Below are positions 1-8,776 of a stretch of 64,000 nucleotides of DNA, piece by piece. Source of the stretch: Proteiniphilum sp. UBA4977 (GTDB lineage Bacteria > Bacteroidota > Bacteroidia > Bacteroidales > Dysgonomonadaceae). The translations under genes were made by a program, and so were the position numbers. The notes under the pieces were generated by a model, which saw only the letters and a program-made list of their open reading frames with translations, was not told the DNA's origin and searched no databases. Each line of letters begins with the position of its first letter. Position 1 is the stretch's first letter. The DNA is taken from contig DGZP01000039.1 in assembly GCA_002398565.1 (NCBI GenBank), positions 27,635 to 91,634 on the forward strand, given 5' to 3'.

Positions 1-1826
1 TAGGGAGGCAGTTCCATCACGAAGGGAGTCTCTTCCTCCCGGAAGAGTGTTCTGCGAAATAATCGTGCCGTGAAGGCGGCAATCAGGATGCCGAAAGCGT
101 ACAATCCCAGCAGGACTAGGCTTGCACGCTCCGGGAAGAAAGCGCCGGCAAAGAGGATGTAGACCGGTAGGCGGGCGCTGCATGACATGAACGGGACAAT
201 GAGCATGGTGATCATGCGGCTGCTGCGGCTTTCAATGGTGCGAGTCGCCATCACGGCCGGTACATTGCAGCCAAAACCCATGATCAGCGGAATAAATGAC
301 TTCCCGTGAAGGCCGATCTTGTGCATCAGCTTATCCATGATGAAGGCAGCACGGGCCATATATCCGGAGTCCTCCATGAAGGCAATAAAAAGATAGAGGA
401 TCACGATGTTGGGCAGGAAGACAATTACACCGCCCACGCCACCTACGATGCCATCCACAATCAGCGCTTTCAGAGGGCCCTCTGCCATATTCTCACGGAT
501 CAGGTTACCCAGTGTTGCCACCAGCCATTCTATCCATTCCATCGGATAATTGCCCAGACGAAAAGTGGCTTCAAACATCACCCATAGGAAGAGAAAGAAG
601 AACGGAAATCCCAGATATCTGTTTGTGACAATGGAATCGAGCAGTTTTGTCTTTTCGGCAAAATGAATCTTTTCGGTGAGCGTTTCCTTCAGCCCTCCGG
701 CGATGAAACCGTAGCGGGCGTTGGTGAATGCCGACTCGGGGTCTTCACGCAGTAGTTTCTCTATGTAACTACGTTCCTTGTCCCTGCGGGTGAAAATCTG
801 TTCCCGCATGGGAAGTGTGCGTATGCGACTTTCCACCTCCTTGTCGCCCTCCAGTAATTTTACGCATACGTACCGCAGGGGCATCTCCCAATTTCCGACC
901 TCACGATGTAGCTCTCTTTCCATGATGGATATCGACTTCTCCAGTACCCTCCCGTAAGGGATTTGAATCGGCTCCCGACCTTTGGTCAGGTAAACGGCGA
1001 TTACTTTTTCAAGGAGCTGAGGTATACCTTCCCCTCTCTTGCCCACAGTAGGTACAATGGGCGTGTTGATGAGTGTTGAAAATGTTTCATGATCGAACGT
1101 GCGACCGCTCTTCTCAAGCTCATCGTACATATTGAGGGCGATGACCATCGGGACTTGCAGATCCAGCAGCTCGGTTGTAAGATAGAGGTTTCGCTCTAAC
1201 GCTGATGCAGATACCACATTCACAATCACATCGGGTTTTTCCTCCAACATATATTTTCTGGCATATAACTCCTCGGGGGTGTATGCGGAAAGTGAATAGG
1301 TGCCGGGCAGGTCGACCAGCGTGAAGGAATAGCCATTGTGCTTTAGTGTGCCCTCCTTGGCGTTAACTGTCACGCCGCTGTAGTTTCCCACGCGTTCGTG
1401 TGCACCGGATGCCAGATTGAAAATTGAGGTTTTGCCGGAATTGGGATTACCCAGCAAAGCCACTTTGATATTTTTTTGTGACGAACGGGAATGATCCGTA
1501 CGGAAATCACCTGAACCATTGCTTTGGGAAATGGTTACAGGCTCTATCATGTCATCCTCCTGCACCACTTCCTGAGAAGATGTTTTTTCCCGCGTTTCCT
1601 CCTCGAGCATGGCAATCTCAACCATCACCGCCTCACTACGACGCAGTGATACCTCATACTCCATAAGTTCATACTTGATGGGATCTTTCAGCGGGGCGTT
1701 CAGCACCGACTTCACCTCCTCACCCCGCACAAATCCCATCTCCAGGATACGTTTCCTGAAAGCGCCGCTACCATTAACCTTTATGATGTATGCTTTTTGT
1801 CCTGTTTGCAGTTCCGACAGACGCAT
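1..1826 (-). CDS. feoB: FeoA-FeoB fusion ferrous iron transporter (C-terminus cut by window edge)
   Basis: GTP-dependent Fe(II) uptake protein of the inner membrane. Reading from the ATG at 1826 the frame stays open to the window edge, so about 608 residues are visible. Residues 1-75 form a FeoA-like SH3 domain (begins MRLSELQTGQKAYI). A charged linker follows, then the FeoB G domain with G1 motif GNPNSGKTS and G3 motif DLPG. The membrane part begins with GFPFFFLFLWVMFEATF and includes the gate signature FIPLIMGFGCNVPAVMATR. The last residues seen are PFVMELPP, a conserved FeoB stretch, and the remaining C-terminal membrane helices lie outside the window. FeoA-FeoB fusions are common in Bacteroidota. 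A TATCTTTG box lies just upstream. No defect is visible. Confidence 0.95.
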   Translation of the reverse strand, partial: MRLSELQTGQKAYIIKVNGSGAFRKRILEMGFVRGEEVKSVLNAPLKDPIKYELMEYEVSLRRSEAVMVEIAMLEEETREKTSSQEVVQEDDMIEPVTISQSNGSGDFRTDHSRSSQKNIKVALLGNPNSGKTSIFNLASGAHERVGNYSGVTVNAKEGTLKHNGYSFTLVDLPGTYSLSAYTPEELYARKYMLEEKPDVIVNVVSASALERNLYLTTELLDLQVPMVIALNMYDELEKSGRTFDHETFSTLINTPIVPTVGKRGEGIPQLLEKVIAVYLTKGREPIQIPYGRVLEKSISIMERELHREVGNWEMPLRYVCVKLLEGDKEVESRIRTLPMREQIFTRRDKERSYIEKLLREDPESAFTNARYGFIAGGLKETLTEKIHFAEKTKLLDSIVTNRYLGFPFFFLFLWVMFEATFRLGNYPMEWIEWLVATLGNLIRENMAEGPLKALIVDGIVGGVGGVIVFLPNIVILYLFIAFMEDSGYMARAAFIMDKLMHKIGLHGKSFIPLIMGFGCNVPAVMATRTIESRSSRMITMLIVPFMSCSARLPVYILFAGAFFPERASLVLLGLYAFGILIAAFTARLFRRTLFREEETPFVMELPP

Positions 1827-1849
1827 AAATAAACTCCCTGATTAGCCTG

Positions 1850-1857
1850 CAAAGATA
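1850..1857 (-). promoter_or_regulatory. -7 promoter box of feoAB
   Basis: On the minus strand this reads TATCTTTG, a perfect match to the Bacteroidota -7 consensus TAnnTTTG. It lies 24 bases before the feoAB ATG. No convincing -33 TTG is seen at the usual distance. Confidence 0.5.
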
Positions 1858-1899
1858 CTATTTTTCTCTGTATTATTTAAATTAGTTATAAATAATACA

Positions 1900-1926
1900 T
1901 TGTTTGATGTTGTTTTAGTATATTTG
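1900..1926 (+). promoter_or_regulatory. Promoter of the class II fumarase gene
   Basis: A TTG at 1900-1902 is followed after 16 bases by TATATTTG at 1919-1926, which fits the Bacteroidota -33/-7 pattern although the spacing is short. The predicted transcription start leaves a leader of about 30 bases before the ATG at 1965. Confidence 0.5.
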
Positions 1927-1964
1927 AAAAATGTATAATGTTACTGGTGAAAAACAGATACGAG

Positions 1965-3365
1965 ATGGAATATAGAACTGAAAAAGATACGCTGGGCGAG
2001 GTGAAAGTGCCTGCCGATAAGTTATGGGGTGCACAGACAGAACGGTCGCGCAACAATTTTAAAATCGGTCCCCCAGGTTCCATGCCGATGGAGATTATAT
2101 ATGGCTTTGCCTATCTGAAAAAAGGTGCAGCCTATGCAAATCATGAACTTGGTATCCTGTCACAGGAAAAGCGGGATCTCATTGCAAGGGTGTGCGATGA
2201 GATACTGGAAGGAAAGCACGATGACCAGTTCCCACTGGTGATCTGGCAGACCGGTTCGGGTACGCAGAGTAATATGAACCTGAATGAATTAATAGCCAAC
2301 CGGGCTCATCAACTGGCAGGAAAAGTGATCGGAGAAGGAGAGAAGACGTTGCAACCGAACGACGATGTGAACAAATCGCAGTCTTCCAATGATACTTTCC
2401 CCACCGGCATGCATATTGCCTGTTATAAAAAAGTGTCAGAGGTAACATTGCCAGGGCTGAGGCAGTTACAACGGTCACTGACTGCCAAATCGAAAGAGAT
2501 GGCCAGTGTAGTAAAAATTGGTCGGACCCATTTGATGGATGCTACGCCTCTCACCCTGGGGCAGGAGTTCAGTGGCTATGCCACACAGCTGATGTTCGGG
2601 ATCAAAGCCATTGAGCATACGCTGCCTCATCTTGCTGAGCTGGCCCTCGGAGGTACCGCCGTGGGTACGGGGTTAAATTCCCCCAGGGATTACGATGTGA
2701 CGGTGGCAAAATATATTGCCGGATTTACCGGTCTTCCTTTTGTCACCGCTGGAAACAAATTCGAAGCACTGGCAGCCCATGATGCCATCGTGGAGACACA
2801 TGGCGCACTGAGGCAGGTTGCTGTGGCTCTCAATAAGATTGCCAATGATATCCGTCTGCTTGCGTCGGGTCCCAGGAGTGGTATCGGTGAGATCATTATT
2901 CCTGCCAATGAGCCAGGGTCTTCCATTATGCCGGGAAAAGTAAACCCCACGCAGGCGGAGGCACTTACCATGGTGTGTGCCCAGGTGATGGGTAACGACG
3001 TGGCAATAGCAGTAGGAGGTATGCAGGGTCACTTCGAGTTGAATGTGTTCAAGCCGCTAATGGCGGCCAATTTTCTGCAGAGTGCACAGCTGCTGGGTGA
3101 TGCTGCAGTGTCGTTCGACATACACTGTGTCTCCGGTATAGAGCCCAATAAGCCCCGGATTAAGGAGCTGCTGGGCAAATCGCTGATGCTGGTGACAGCA
3201 CTGAATACAAAAATCGGTTATTATAAAGCGGCAGAGATAGCCAACACTGCCCACAAAAACGGTACCACCCTCAGGGAGGAGGCAGTACGGCTGGGGTACG
3301 TCACGCCGGAGGAATTTGATGACTGGGTAAAACCGGAAGAGATGATCGGTCCCATGGATTATTGA
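1965..3365 (+). CDS. fumC: Class II fumarate hydratase (FumC type)
   Basis: Catalyses reversible hydration of fumarate to L-malate in the cytoplasm as an iron-independent homotetramer. The 466-residue product begins MEYRTEKDTLGEVKVP, the normal start for this family. An ATG at 1938 would add nine residues that do not resemble the family, so the start at 1965 is preferred. Visible motifs are GSGTQSNMNLNE, SSNDTFPTGMHI, GRTHLMDATP and the superfamily signature GSSIMPGKVNPTQ, which contains the catalytic serine loop. Length and motifs are complete. Its stop codon overlaps the -33 element of the next gene, a class I fumarase, so one locus encodes two unrelated enzymes for the same reaction. Related aspartases share the superfamily fold, but the motifs favour fumarase. 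Confidence 0.95.
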   Translation: MEYRTEKDTLGEVKVPADKLWGAQTERSRNNFKIGPPGSMPMEIIYGFAYLKKGAAYANHELGILSQEKRDLIARVCDEILEGKHDDQFPLVIWQTGSGTQSNMNLNELIANRAHQLAGKVIGEGEKTLQPNDDVNKSQSSNDTFPTGMHIACYKKVSEVTLPGLRQLQRSLTAKSKEMASVVKIGRTHLMDATPLTLGQEFSGYATQLMFGIKAIEHTLPHLAELALGGTAVGTGLNSPRDYDVTVAKYIAGFTGLPFVTAGNKFEALAAHDAIVETHGALRQVAVALNKIANDIRLLASGPRSGIGEIIIPANEPGSSIMPGKVNPTQAEALTMVCAQVMGNDVAIAVGGMQGHFELNVFKPLMAANFLQSAQLLGDAAVSFDIHCVSGIEPNKPRIKELLGKSLMLVTALNTKIGYYKAAEIANTAHKNGTTLREEAVRLGYVTPEEFDDWVKPEEMIGPMDY

Positions 3366-3392
3366 CGGTGCCGTTTTTTATTTGTATTTTTG
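3362..3392 (+). promoter_or_regulatory. Promoter of the class I fumarase gene
   Basis: TTG at 3362-3364, inside the fumC stop region, is followed after 20 bases by TATTTTTG at 3385-3392, a perfect TAnnTTTG box. This implies separate transcription of the class I gene. It also means a reading frame opening at 3362 would start upstream of the promoter, so the ATG at 3443 is the likely start. Confidence 0.6.
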
Positions 3393-3442
3393 CCGATAAA
3401 TTGACAAACGGGATCATCAAAACGATTATAACCAATTTTCTT

Positions 3443-5083
3443 ATGGCAAATAAACCTTTCAGGTATCAGTCGCCTTTTCCTATGTCAAAGGACCGGACTG
3501 ACTATTATCTGCTCACCAAAGAGCATGTCTCTGTATCAGAGTTTGAAGGAAAAGAAATTATCAAAGTTTCCAAAGAGGGATTGACATTGATGGCTCAAAC
3601 CGCCTTCCGTGATGTGGAGTTTCTGCTTCGTCCCGAACACCAGGAGCAGGTAGCCCAAATTCTCAACGACCCCGAGGCAAGCGAGAACGACAAGTTTGTG
3701 GCGCTCACTTTCCTGCGTAATGCCGAGATATCGGCCAAAGGTATTCTCCCTTTCTGTCAGGATACCGGTACGGCCATCATCATGGGCAAAAAAGGACAGC
3801 AGGTGTGGACCGACGGTAATGATGAGAAGGCTCTTTCGGAAGGGGTCTACAACACGTTTGTCAACGAAAACCTGCGTTATTCCCAGAATGCAGCGTTGAA
3901 CATGTACGACGAGGTAAATACCGGTACCAACCTGCCGGCACAGATCGACCTCTATGCCACCGACGGCGATGAATACAACTTCCTCTGTATTGCCAAGGGG
4001 GGTGGTTCTGCAAATAAGACTTATCTTTATCAGGAAACCAAGGCGTTGCTGACTCCGGGAAAGCTTGAAAACTTCCTGATTGAAAAAATGCAATCGCTCG
4101 GTACAGCTGCCTGCCCGCCCTATCACCTTGCATTTGTGATTGGGGGAACATCGGCCGAAGTGAACCTGAAGACGGTGAAGCTGGCTTCGGCCAAATATTA
4201 TGACAACCTGCCCACTGAAGGAAATGAACTGGGACAGGCATTTCGCGATATTGAACTGGAAAACCGGTTAAAGAGAGCTTCTGAAGAGCTTGGGCTGGGT
4301 GCACAGTTTGGAGGAAAATACTTTGCACATGATGTACGGGTGATCCGCCTGCCACGCCATGGCGCCTCCTGCCCCGTAGGAATGGGTGTTTCCTGTTCGG
4401 CTGACCGCAACATCAAGGCGAAGATCAACCGTGATGGTATCTGGATCGAGAAGCTGGAGGATAATCCGGCACGACTTATTCCGGAAGAATACCGTGAGGC
4501 CGGTGAAGGGGGTGGCGTAAAGATCGACCTGAACAGGCCTATGAATGAGATACTGGCTGAACTTTCCAAATATCCGGTCTCTACCCGTCTTTCACTGAAC
4601 GGTACCATCATCGTGGGACGTGACATTGCCCACGCGAAACTGAAGGAACGCATCGACCGGGGTGAAGGATTGCCCCAATATATCAAGGATCATCCCATCT
4701 ACTACGCCGGGCCGGCAAAGACTCCGGCTGGGTATGCCTCCGGATCAATGGGCCCCACCACGGCGGGACGGATGGACTCCTACGTGGATCTGTTCCAGTC
4801 GCATGGCGGCAGCATGATCATGCTTGCCAAAGGAAACCGAAGTCAGCAGGTAACTGACGCCTGCAAAAAATATGGCGGTTTCTACCTGGGTAGCATTGGC
4901 GGACCCGCTGCGATTCTGGCGCAAGAAAGCATCAGAAGCCTGGAGTGCCTGGAGTATCCCGAGCTGGGTATGGAGGCTATCTGGAAGATTGAAGTGGAGG
5001 ATTTTCCCGCTTTCATTCTGGTGGACGATAAGGGAAACGATTTCTTTAAGGTGGTGACACAGCCCAATTGTTCATTTAGTTGA
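3443..5083 (+). CDS. fumA: Class I fumarate hydratase, [4Fe-4S] dependent (FumA/FumB type)
   Basis: Oxygen-sensitive iron-sulfur hydratase that interconverts fumarate and malate in the cytoplasm. The product is 546 residues when started at the ATG at 3443 (MANKPFRYQSPFP). With this start the candidate cluster ligands fall at C105 (PFCQDTGTA), C224 (GTAACPP) and C318 (VSCSADRN). As I recall, E. coli FumA also uses C105, C224 and C318, which supports both the function and the start. The N-terminal cluster domain is followed by the C-terminal beta domain with GPTTAGRMDSYV and GGFYLGSIGGPAA. The upstream promoter and downstream hairpin suggest a single-gene transcript. Class I tartrate dehydratases are related, but the single-chain length and motifs favour fumarase. 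Confidence 0.94.
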   Translation: MANKPFRYQSPFPMSKDRTDYYLLTKEHVSVSEFEGKEIIKVSKEGLTLMAQTAFRDVEFLLRPEHQEQVAQILNDPEASENDKFVALTFLRNAEISAKGILPFCQDTGTAIIMGKKGQQVWTDGNDEKALSEGVYNTFVNENLRYSQNAALNMYDEVNTGTNLPAQIDLYATDGDEYNFLCIAKGGGSANKTYLYQETKALLTPGKLENFLIEKMQSLGTAACPPYHLAFVIGGTSAEVNLKTVKLASAKYYDNLPTEGNELGQAFRDIELENRLKRASEELGLGAQFGGKYFAHDVRVIRLPRHGASCPVGMGVSCSADRNIKAKINRDGIWIEKLEDNPARLIPEEYREAGEGGGVKIDLNRPMNEILAELSKYPVSTRLSLNGTIIVGRDIAHAKLKERIDRGEGLPQYIKDHPIYYAGPAKTPAGYASGSMGPTTAGRMDSYVDLFQSHGGSMIMLAKGNRSQQVTDACKKYGGFYLGSIGGPAAILAQESIRSLECLEYPELGMEAIWKIEVEDFPAFILVDDKGNDFFKVVTQPNCSFS

Positions 5084-5216
5084 TAGGGCGAGCAGCAGTT
5101 AGCGATCAGCTTTTATAGGTTAATGTTCATACGGGAAGACAGCCCTCTTCCTGCTACAGCAGCTAACCCAGCCACAGTTCCCTCAAAGTAGTTCAGTATC
5201 ATCTAAAATAACATGT

Positions 5217-5248
5217 ACGCTCCATCGAAAGATGGGGCGTTTTATTTA
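5217..5248 (+). terminator. Rho-independent terminator after the class I fumarase gene
   Basis: A ten-pair stem ACGCTCCATC / GATGGGGCGT, with one T-G wobble, is closed by a GAAA tetraloop and followed by TTTATTTAT. It ends exactly where the -7 box of the next gene begins. Confidence 0.8.
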
Positions 5249-5254
5249 TCTTTG
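5247..5254 (+). promoter_or_regulatory. -7 promoter box of the rlmD-like gene
   Basis: TATCTTTG is a perfect TAnnTTTG match 20 bases before the ATG at 5274. The -33 position falls inside the preceding terminator stem and lacks a clear TTG, so terminator and promoter are interleaved. Confidence 0.5.
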
Positions 5255-5273
5255 TAGTCCAAAAAACTGATTG

Positions 5274-6683
5274 ATGGCAAGAAACAAGAAACAGCTCCCA
5301 ATCCTGGAGTCAGTGCTTATCACCGATGTGGCAGCTGAGGGAAAGGCAATCGCAAAAGTAGAAGGCATGGCTGTTTTTGTGCCCTATGCTGTGCCTGGTG
5401 ATGTGGCGGACCTCCAGCTGACACGCAAAAAAAACAGCTACGCCGAAGCCAGGGTGGTGCGCTTCGTAAAATATTCCGAAAACAGGGCAACACCCTTTTG
5501 TAGTCACTTCGGTGTGTGTGGTGGCTGCAAGTGGCAGCAATTGCCCTACCAGGAACAACTAAAATACAAACAGAAGCAGGTACAGGACAACCTGGAACGT
5601 ATCGGTAAGATCAACCTGCCTGAAATAACTCCTATTCTGGGTGCACCAAAAGATACTTTCTACCGGAATAAGCTGGAGTTTACCTTTTCCAATAAGCGAT
5701 GGCTTACGGAAGAGGAGATCAGTTCCGACCGGGAGTTTGACCAAATGAATGCCTTGGGTTTTCATATCCCGGGGATGTTTGACAAAGTCCTTGATATCGA
5801 CAAGTGCTGGCTGATGGACGACCTTGCCAACCAAATCAGGAATAGCATTCGCTCCTTCTGTCTGGAGCAGGGGTATTCCTTCTTCGATCTGCGCAACCAG
5901 CAGGGGCTGATGCGTACCTTGATGATCCGCAACAGCTCCATTGGCGAATGGATGGTTATTGTGGTCTTCTATGAAGACGATCCGGAAAAAAGAGAACGAC
6001 TGATGGAACATATTGCCCTGCAGTTTCCTCGGATCACCTCACTACTTTACATCATCAATCAAAAAGCAAATGATACCATTACTGACCAGGATGTGTTGGT
6101 ATGGAAGGGTCGCGATCACATCCTTGAGGAGATGGAGGGCCTGCAGTTCCGTATCGGACCCAAATCGTTCTATCAAACCAACAGCGAGCAGGCATATCAT
6201 CTTTACGAGGTGGCACGCAGCTTTGCGCAACTCTCGGGAGAAGAGAGGGTATACGACCTCTATACAGGCACAGGGACCATTGCCAACTTTGTGGCACGCA
6301 ATGCAAAGGAGGTAATCGGGATTGAATATGTGGAGGAGGCAATTGCCGATGCGAAGATCAATTCGGCAATCAACCAGATCGAAAATACCCGTTTTTACGC
6401 CGGCGACATGAAAGATGTGCTTACTGATGGGTTTATCGAAACACATGGCCGTCCCGATGTGATCATCACCGACCCACCCCGTGCCGGTATGCACGAGGAT
6501 GTGGTCAATGCCATCCTGCTCGCGGGACCGGAGCGGATTGTCTACGTGAGTTGTAACCCTGCCACGCAGGCACGCGACCTGAATCTTCTGGACAGCAAAT
6601 ACAAGGTTACACGCATACAGCCGGTCGATATGTTCCCCCATACCCACCATGTGGAAAACGTGGTACTGCTGGAGAAGAGATAA
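5274..6683 (+). CDS. rlmD: 23S rRNA (uracil-C5)-methyltransferase, RlmD/RumA family
   Basis: SAM-dependent enzyme that methylates C5 of a 23S rRNA uridine. The 469-residue product starts at the ATG at 5274, with a TTG just before it in frame. Residues 1-65 look like a TRAM RNA-binding domain. Three [4Fe-4S] cysteines follow in CSHFGVCGGCKW (C76, C82, C85), with a probable fourth in DKCWLMDD. The C-terminal Rossmann domain carries the SAM motif DLYTGTGTI, the catalytic-loop motif ITDPPRAGM and the nucleophilic cysteine in YVSCNPATQARDL. All key residues are present. RlmC and RlmCD are close relatives, so the exact target uridine (U1939, U747 or both) cannot be decided from sequence. The next gene begins 30 bases downstream but belongs functionally to the PUL. 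Confidence 0.92.
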   Translation: MARNKKQLPILESVLITDVAAEGKAIAKVEGMAVFVPYAVPGDVADLQLTRKKNSYAEARVVRFVKYSENRATPFCSHFGVCGGCKWQQLPYQEQLKYKQKQVQDNLERIGKINLPEITPILGAPKDTFYRNKLEFTFSNKRWLTEEEISSDREFDQMNALGFHIPGMFDKVLDIDKCWLMDDLANQIRNSIRSFCLEQGYSFFDLRNQQGLMRTLMIRNSSIGEWMVIVVFYEDDPEKRERLMEHIALQFPRITSLLYIINQKANDTITDQDVLVWKGRDHILEEMEGLQFRIGPKSFYQTNSEQAYHLYEVARSFAQLSGEERVYDLYTGTGTIANFVARNAKEVIGIEYVEEAIADAKINSAINQIENTRFYAGDMKDVLTDGFIETHGRPDVIITDPPRAGMHEDVVNAILLAGPERIVYVSCNPATQARDLNLLDSKYKVTRIQPVDMFPHTHHVENVVLLEKR

Positions 6684-6713
6684 TTGACAATCTACTAAAG
6701 TAAGATCTATCCG

Positions 6714-8405
6714 ATGTTGAAAGTTCACCAAACGATCCCTTTGCTGATATTGATAGCTTTTTTTGTTACTTGGAGCGGAAATATGTTCGCCTCGGAACCG
6801 CAACAGGAACAGGTGCTCAGGAGACTGTACGGGATGATGGAGCTAAAAGACACATTCATGACGGAAAAAGAAGATCGGATATCATCGATAAAAAAAATGT
6901 TGGAAACACCTGTTATCAGCGAAATACAGCAATATGAGATCAGCCTGCAATTATTTAACGAATACAAAACATACATTTCCGATTCGGCCATTCATTATGC
7001 AAAAGAAAACATAAAACTTGCCGGAAGGTTGAATGATCAATACAGACTGAATGAATCGAAACTCAACCTTACCTCTTTGTATATTATATCGGGATTGTAT
7101 ATCGAATCGTTGGATATTCTAACACGAATCGATGATGAAAAACTTTCGGACAATCTGTTGATTAACTATTATGACAGCTATAAACAGCTTTACAGAAACT
7201 ACTCCTTCAATAATCCCAATGCTTCTGTTTATATCGCGAAGAGTAGTCTATATCGCGATTCTTTGCTGAACGTTCTGAATAAAGAATCTAACCATTACCG
7301 GATTGTATTGGCAGAAAAACTATTCGATGAAAATCGATTGACCGAATCGAAACAAATACTGGAAGATCTGATCAATCAATCGGAGGAAGAAAATCACGAG
7401 AAGGCAGTATTGACCTATGCTCTTGCAACCATCTACCGGGAAGAGGGAATCGTTGACAAGCAAATAACCTATTTTGCCATATCGGCCATTTGTGATATCA
7501 GAAACGCAATTATGGAAAATGCTTCTATGCAGGCTCTGGCAGTGACTTTATTTGAGATCGGGAATATAGAAAAAGCCTATGACTGCATCAAATCATCGAT
7601 GGAAGATGCCATGTTTTGTAATGCACGGCTGCGGACCTATGAAATTTCACAAATACTCCCCATCATCGACTCGGCCTATCAGGAAAGAGTCCGTAATCAG
7701 AAATCGGAACTTCAGCTCTTCCTCTACCTTGTAAGCTTGTTGTCGCTGTTCCTCATCATTGCGGTGATATATGTCTATCGACAGATGAAGAAGATTACCC
7801 GTATACGAAAGGAACTTTACCACACTAACCTGAGATTGAATGAGCTGAATGAAGATCTGCAACGCACCGTTGATCAATTGAATGATACGAATAAAAAAAT
7901 GTCGGATATAAACGACGAGCTGTCTGAATCGAACGAGATCAAAGAGACTTATATCGGTCATTTCCTGGATCTCTGTTCAACCTATATCGATAAACTGGAG
8001 AAATACCGGAGCACACTCAATAAAAAAGCGGTCGAAAGAAAATTAGAAGAACTTTTCAGAATGTTGAAATCGCATGAGATGATTGATCAGGAGTTAAAGG
8101 AGCTTTATAGCCTGTTCGATAACATCTTTCTACATCTCTATCCAAATTTTGTAGAAGAATTTAATTCTCTTCTGGTCGAAGAAGAGCGATTCAATCTAAA
8201 ACCCGATGAGCTGCTCAATACCGAATTGCGTATATTTGCACTTATTAGGCTGGGGATAACCGACAGTTCACGCATAGCCAACTTTTTGCGTTATTCTGCA
8301 AATACGATCTACAATTATCGGACGAGAGTCCGAAATAAAGCTGCCGTACCTCGTGATAAATTCGAAAGCTTTGTGATGAAAATAGGGGTTATTCAGAAGA
8401 TTTAA
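6714..8405 (+). CDS. SusR-like membrane-spanning PUL regulator (TPR, TM, HTH; DUF6377-like)
   Basis: Probable transcriptional regulator of the adjacent alpha-glucan PUL, 563 residues. It has a signal peptide (ends near GNMFASEPQ) and an alpha-helical, TPR-like sensor region to about residue 335. One membrane helix follows (LFLYLVSLLSLFLIIAVIYV), then a coiled coil rich in Asn, Leu and Glu. The cytoplasmic C-terminal domain ends in a helix-turn-helix, LGITDSSRIANFLRYSANT then IYNYRTRVRNKA. This is the architecture of the B. thetaiotaomicron starch regulator SusR and of related regulators beside glucan PULs. It sits directly upstream of susC in the same orientation, with a 371-base gap that should carry its target sites. 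The ligand, likely an isomalto-oligosaccharide, is inferred from context. Confidence 0.82.
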   Translation: MLKVHQTIPLLILIAFFVTWSGNMFASEPQQEQVLRRLYGMMELKDTFMTEKEDRISSIKKMLETPVISEIQQYEISLQLFNEYKTYISDSAIHYAKENIKLAGRLNDQYRLNESKLNLTSLYIISGLYIESLDILTRIDDEKLSDNLLINYYDSYKQLYRNYSFNNPNASVYIAKSSLYRDSLLNVLNKESNHYRIVLAEKLFDENRLTESKQILEDLINQSEEENHEKAVLTYALATIYREEGIVDKQITYFAISAICDIRNAIMENASMQALAVTLFEIGNIEKAYDCIKSSMEDAMFCNARLRTYEISQILPIIDSAYQERVRNQKSELQLFLYLVSLLSLFLIIAVIYVYRQMKKITRIRKELYHTNLRLNELNEDLQRTVDQLNDTNKKMSDINDELSESNEIKETYIGHFLDLCSTYIDKLEKYRSTLNKKAVERKLEELFRMLKSHEMIDQELKELYSLFDNIFLHLYPNFVEEFNSLLVEEERFNLKPDELLNTELRIFALIRLGITDSSRIANFLRYSANTIYNYRTRVRNKAAVPRDKFESFVMKIGVIQKI

Positions 8406-8776
8406 ATATATTCTATCCACTTTTTTGTTGCAATTATAATTTTTAATTATTTGATAATTAGCGTTTTGATGTTTTATACATCTATATGTTAACTATTTGA
8501 ATTTTTAAGTCATCATTTCATCTTTTACATTTGCTAACGTAATGTTCGAATGATTTGCGTTTGTTTCTACCGGATTATTTCCTAAAGATGATCTACTCTG
8601 GATGAAAAGTCCTCACCAGGTTTGTTCTTGGCCGATTTCACTGCGCAAAACGAGTGTTAACTCACATCGAAGTTAGTGTTAAAAACAATTAAATAGGGGC
8701 GGGCGTAGCCTGGGAACTTGTTTAAGCTATTATTATAGTGAGAATTTTCACATTTTTATTTTCTAAATTTATTAAC
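8406..8776 (+). promoter_or_regulatory. Regulatory region upstream of the dextran-type susC
   Basis: This 371-base stretch has no credible gene. It contains a TAnnTTTG box (TACATTTG, 8526-8533), which would give a leader of about 240 bases. Closer to susC, the octamer AGTGTTAA occurs twice in direct orientation at 8653-8660 and 8675-8682, exactly 22 bases apart, so both copies face the same side of the helix. This is a candidate binding site for the SusR-like regulator. No riboswitch or tRNA structure was recognised. Confidence 0.45.

Noticed and set aside
2673..3032. Long open frames antisense to fumC and to many other genes
   Set aside because: They follow the codon bias of the opposite strand, lack promoters and resemble no protein.
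3362..3442. A 27-residue N-terminal extension of the class I fumarase
   Set aside because: It would start within the promoter and shift the cluster cysteines from the expected 105/224/318 positions.
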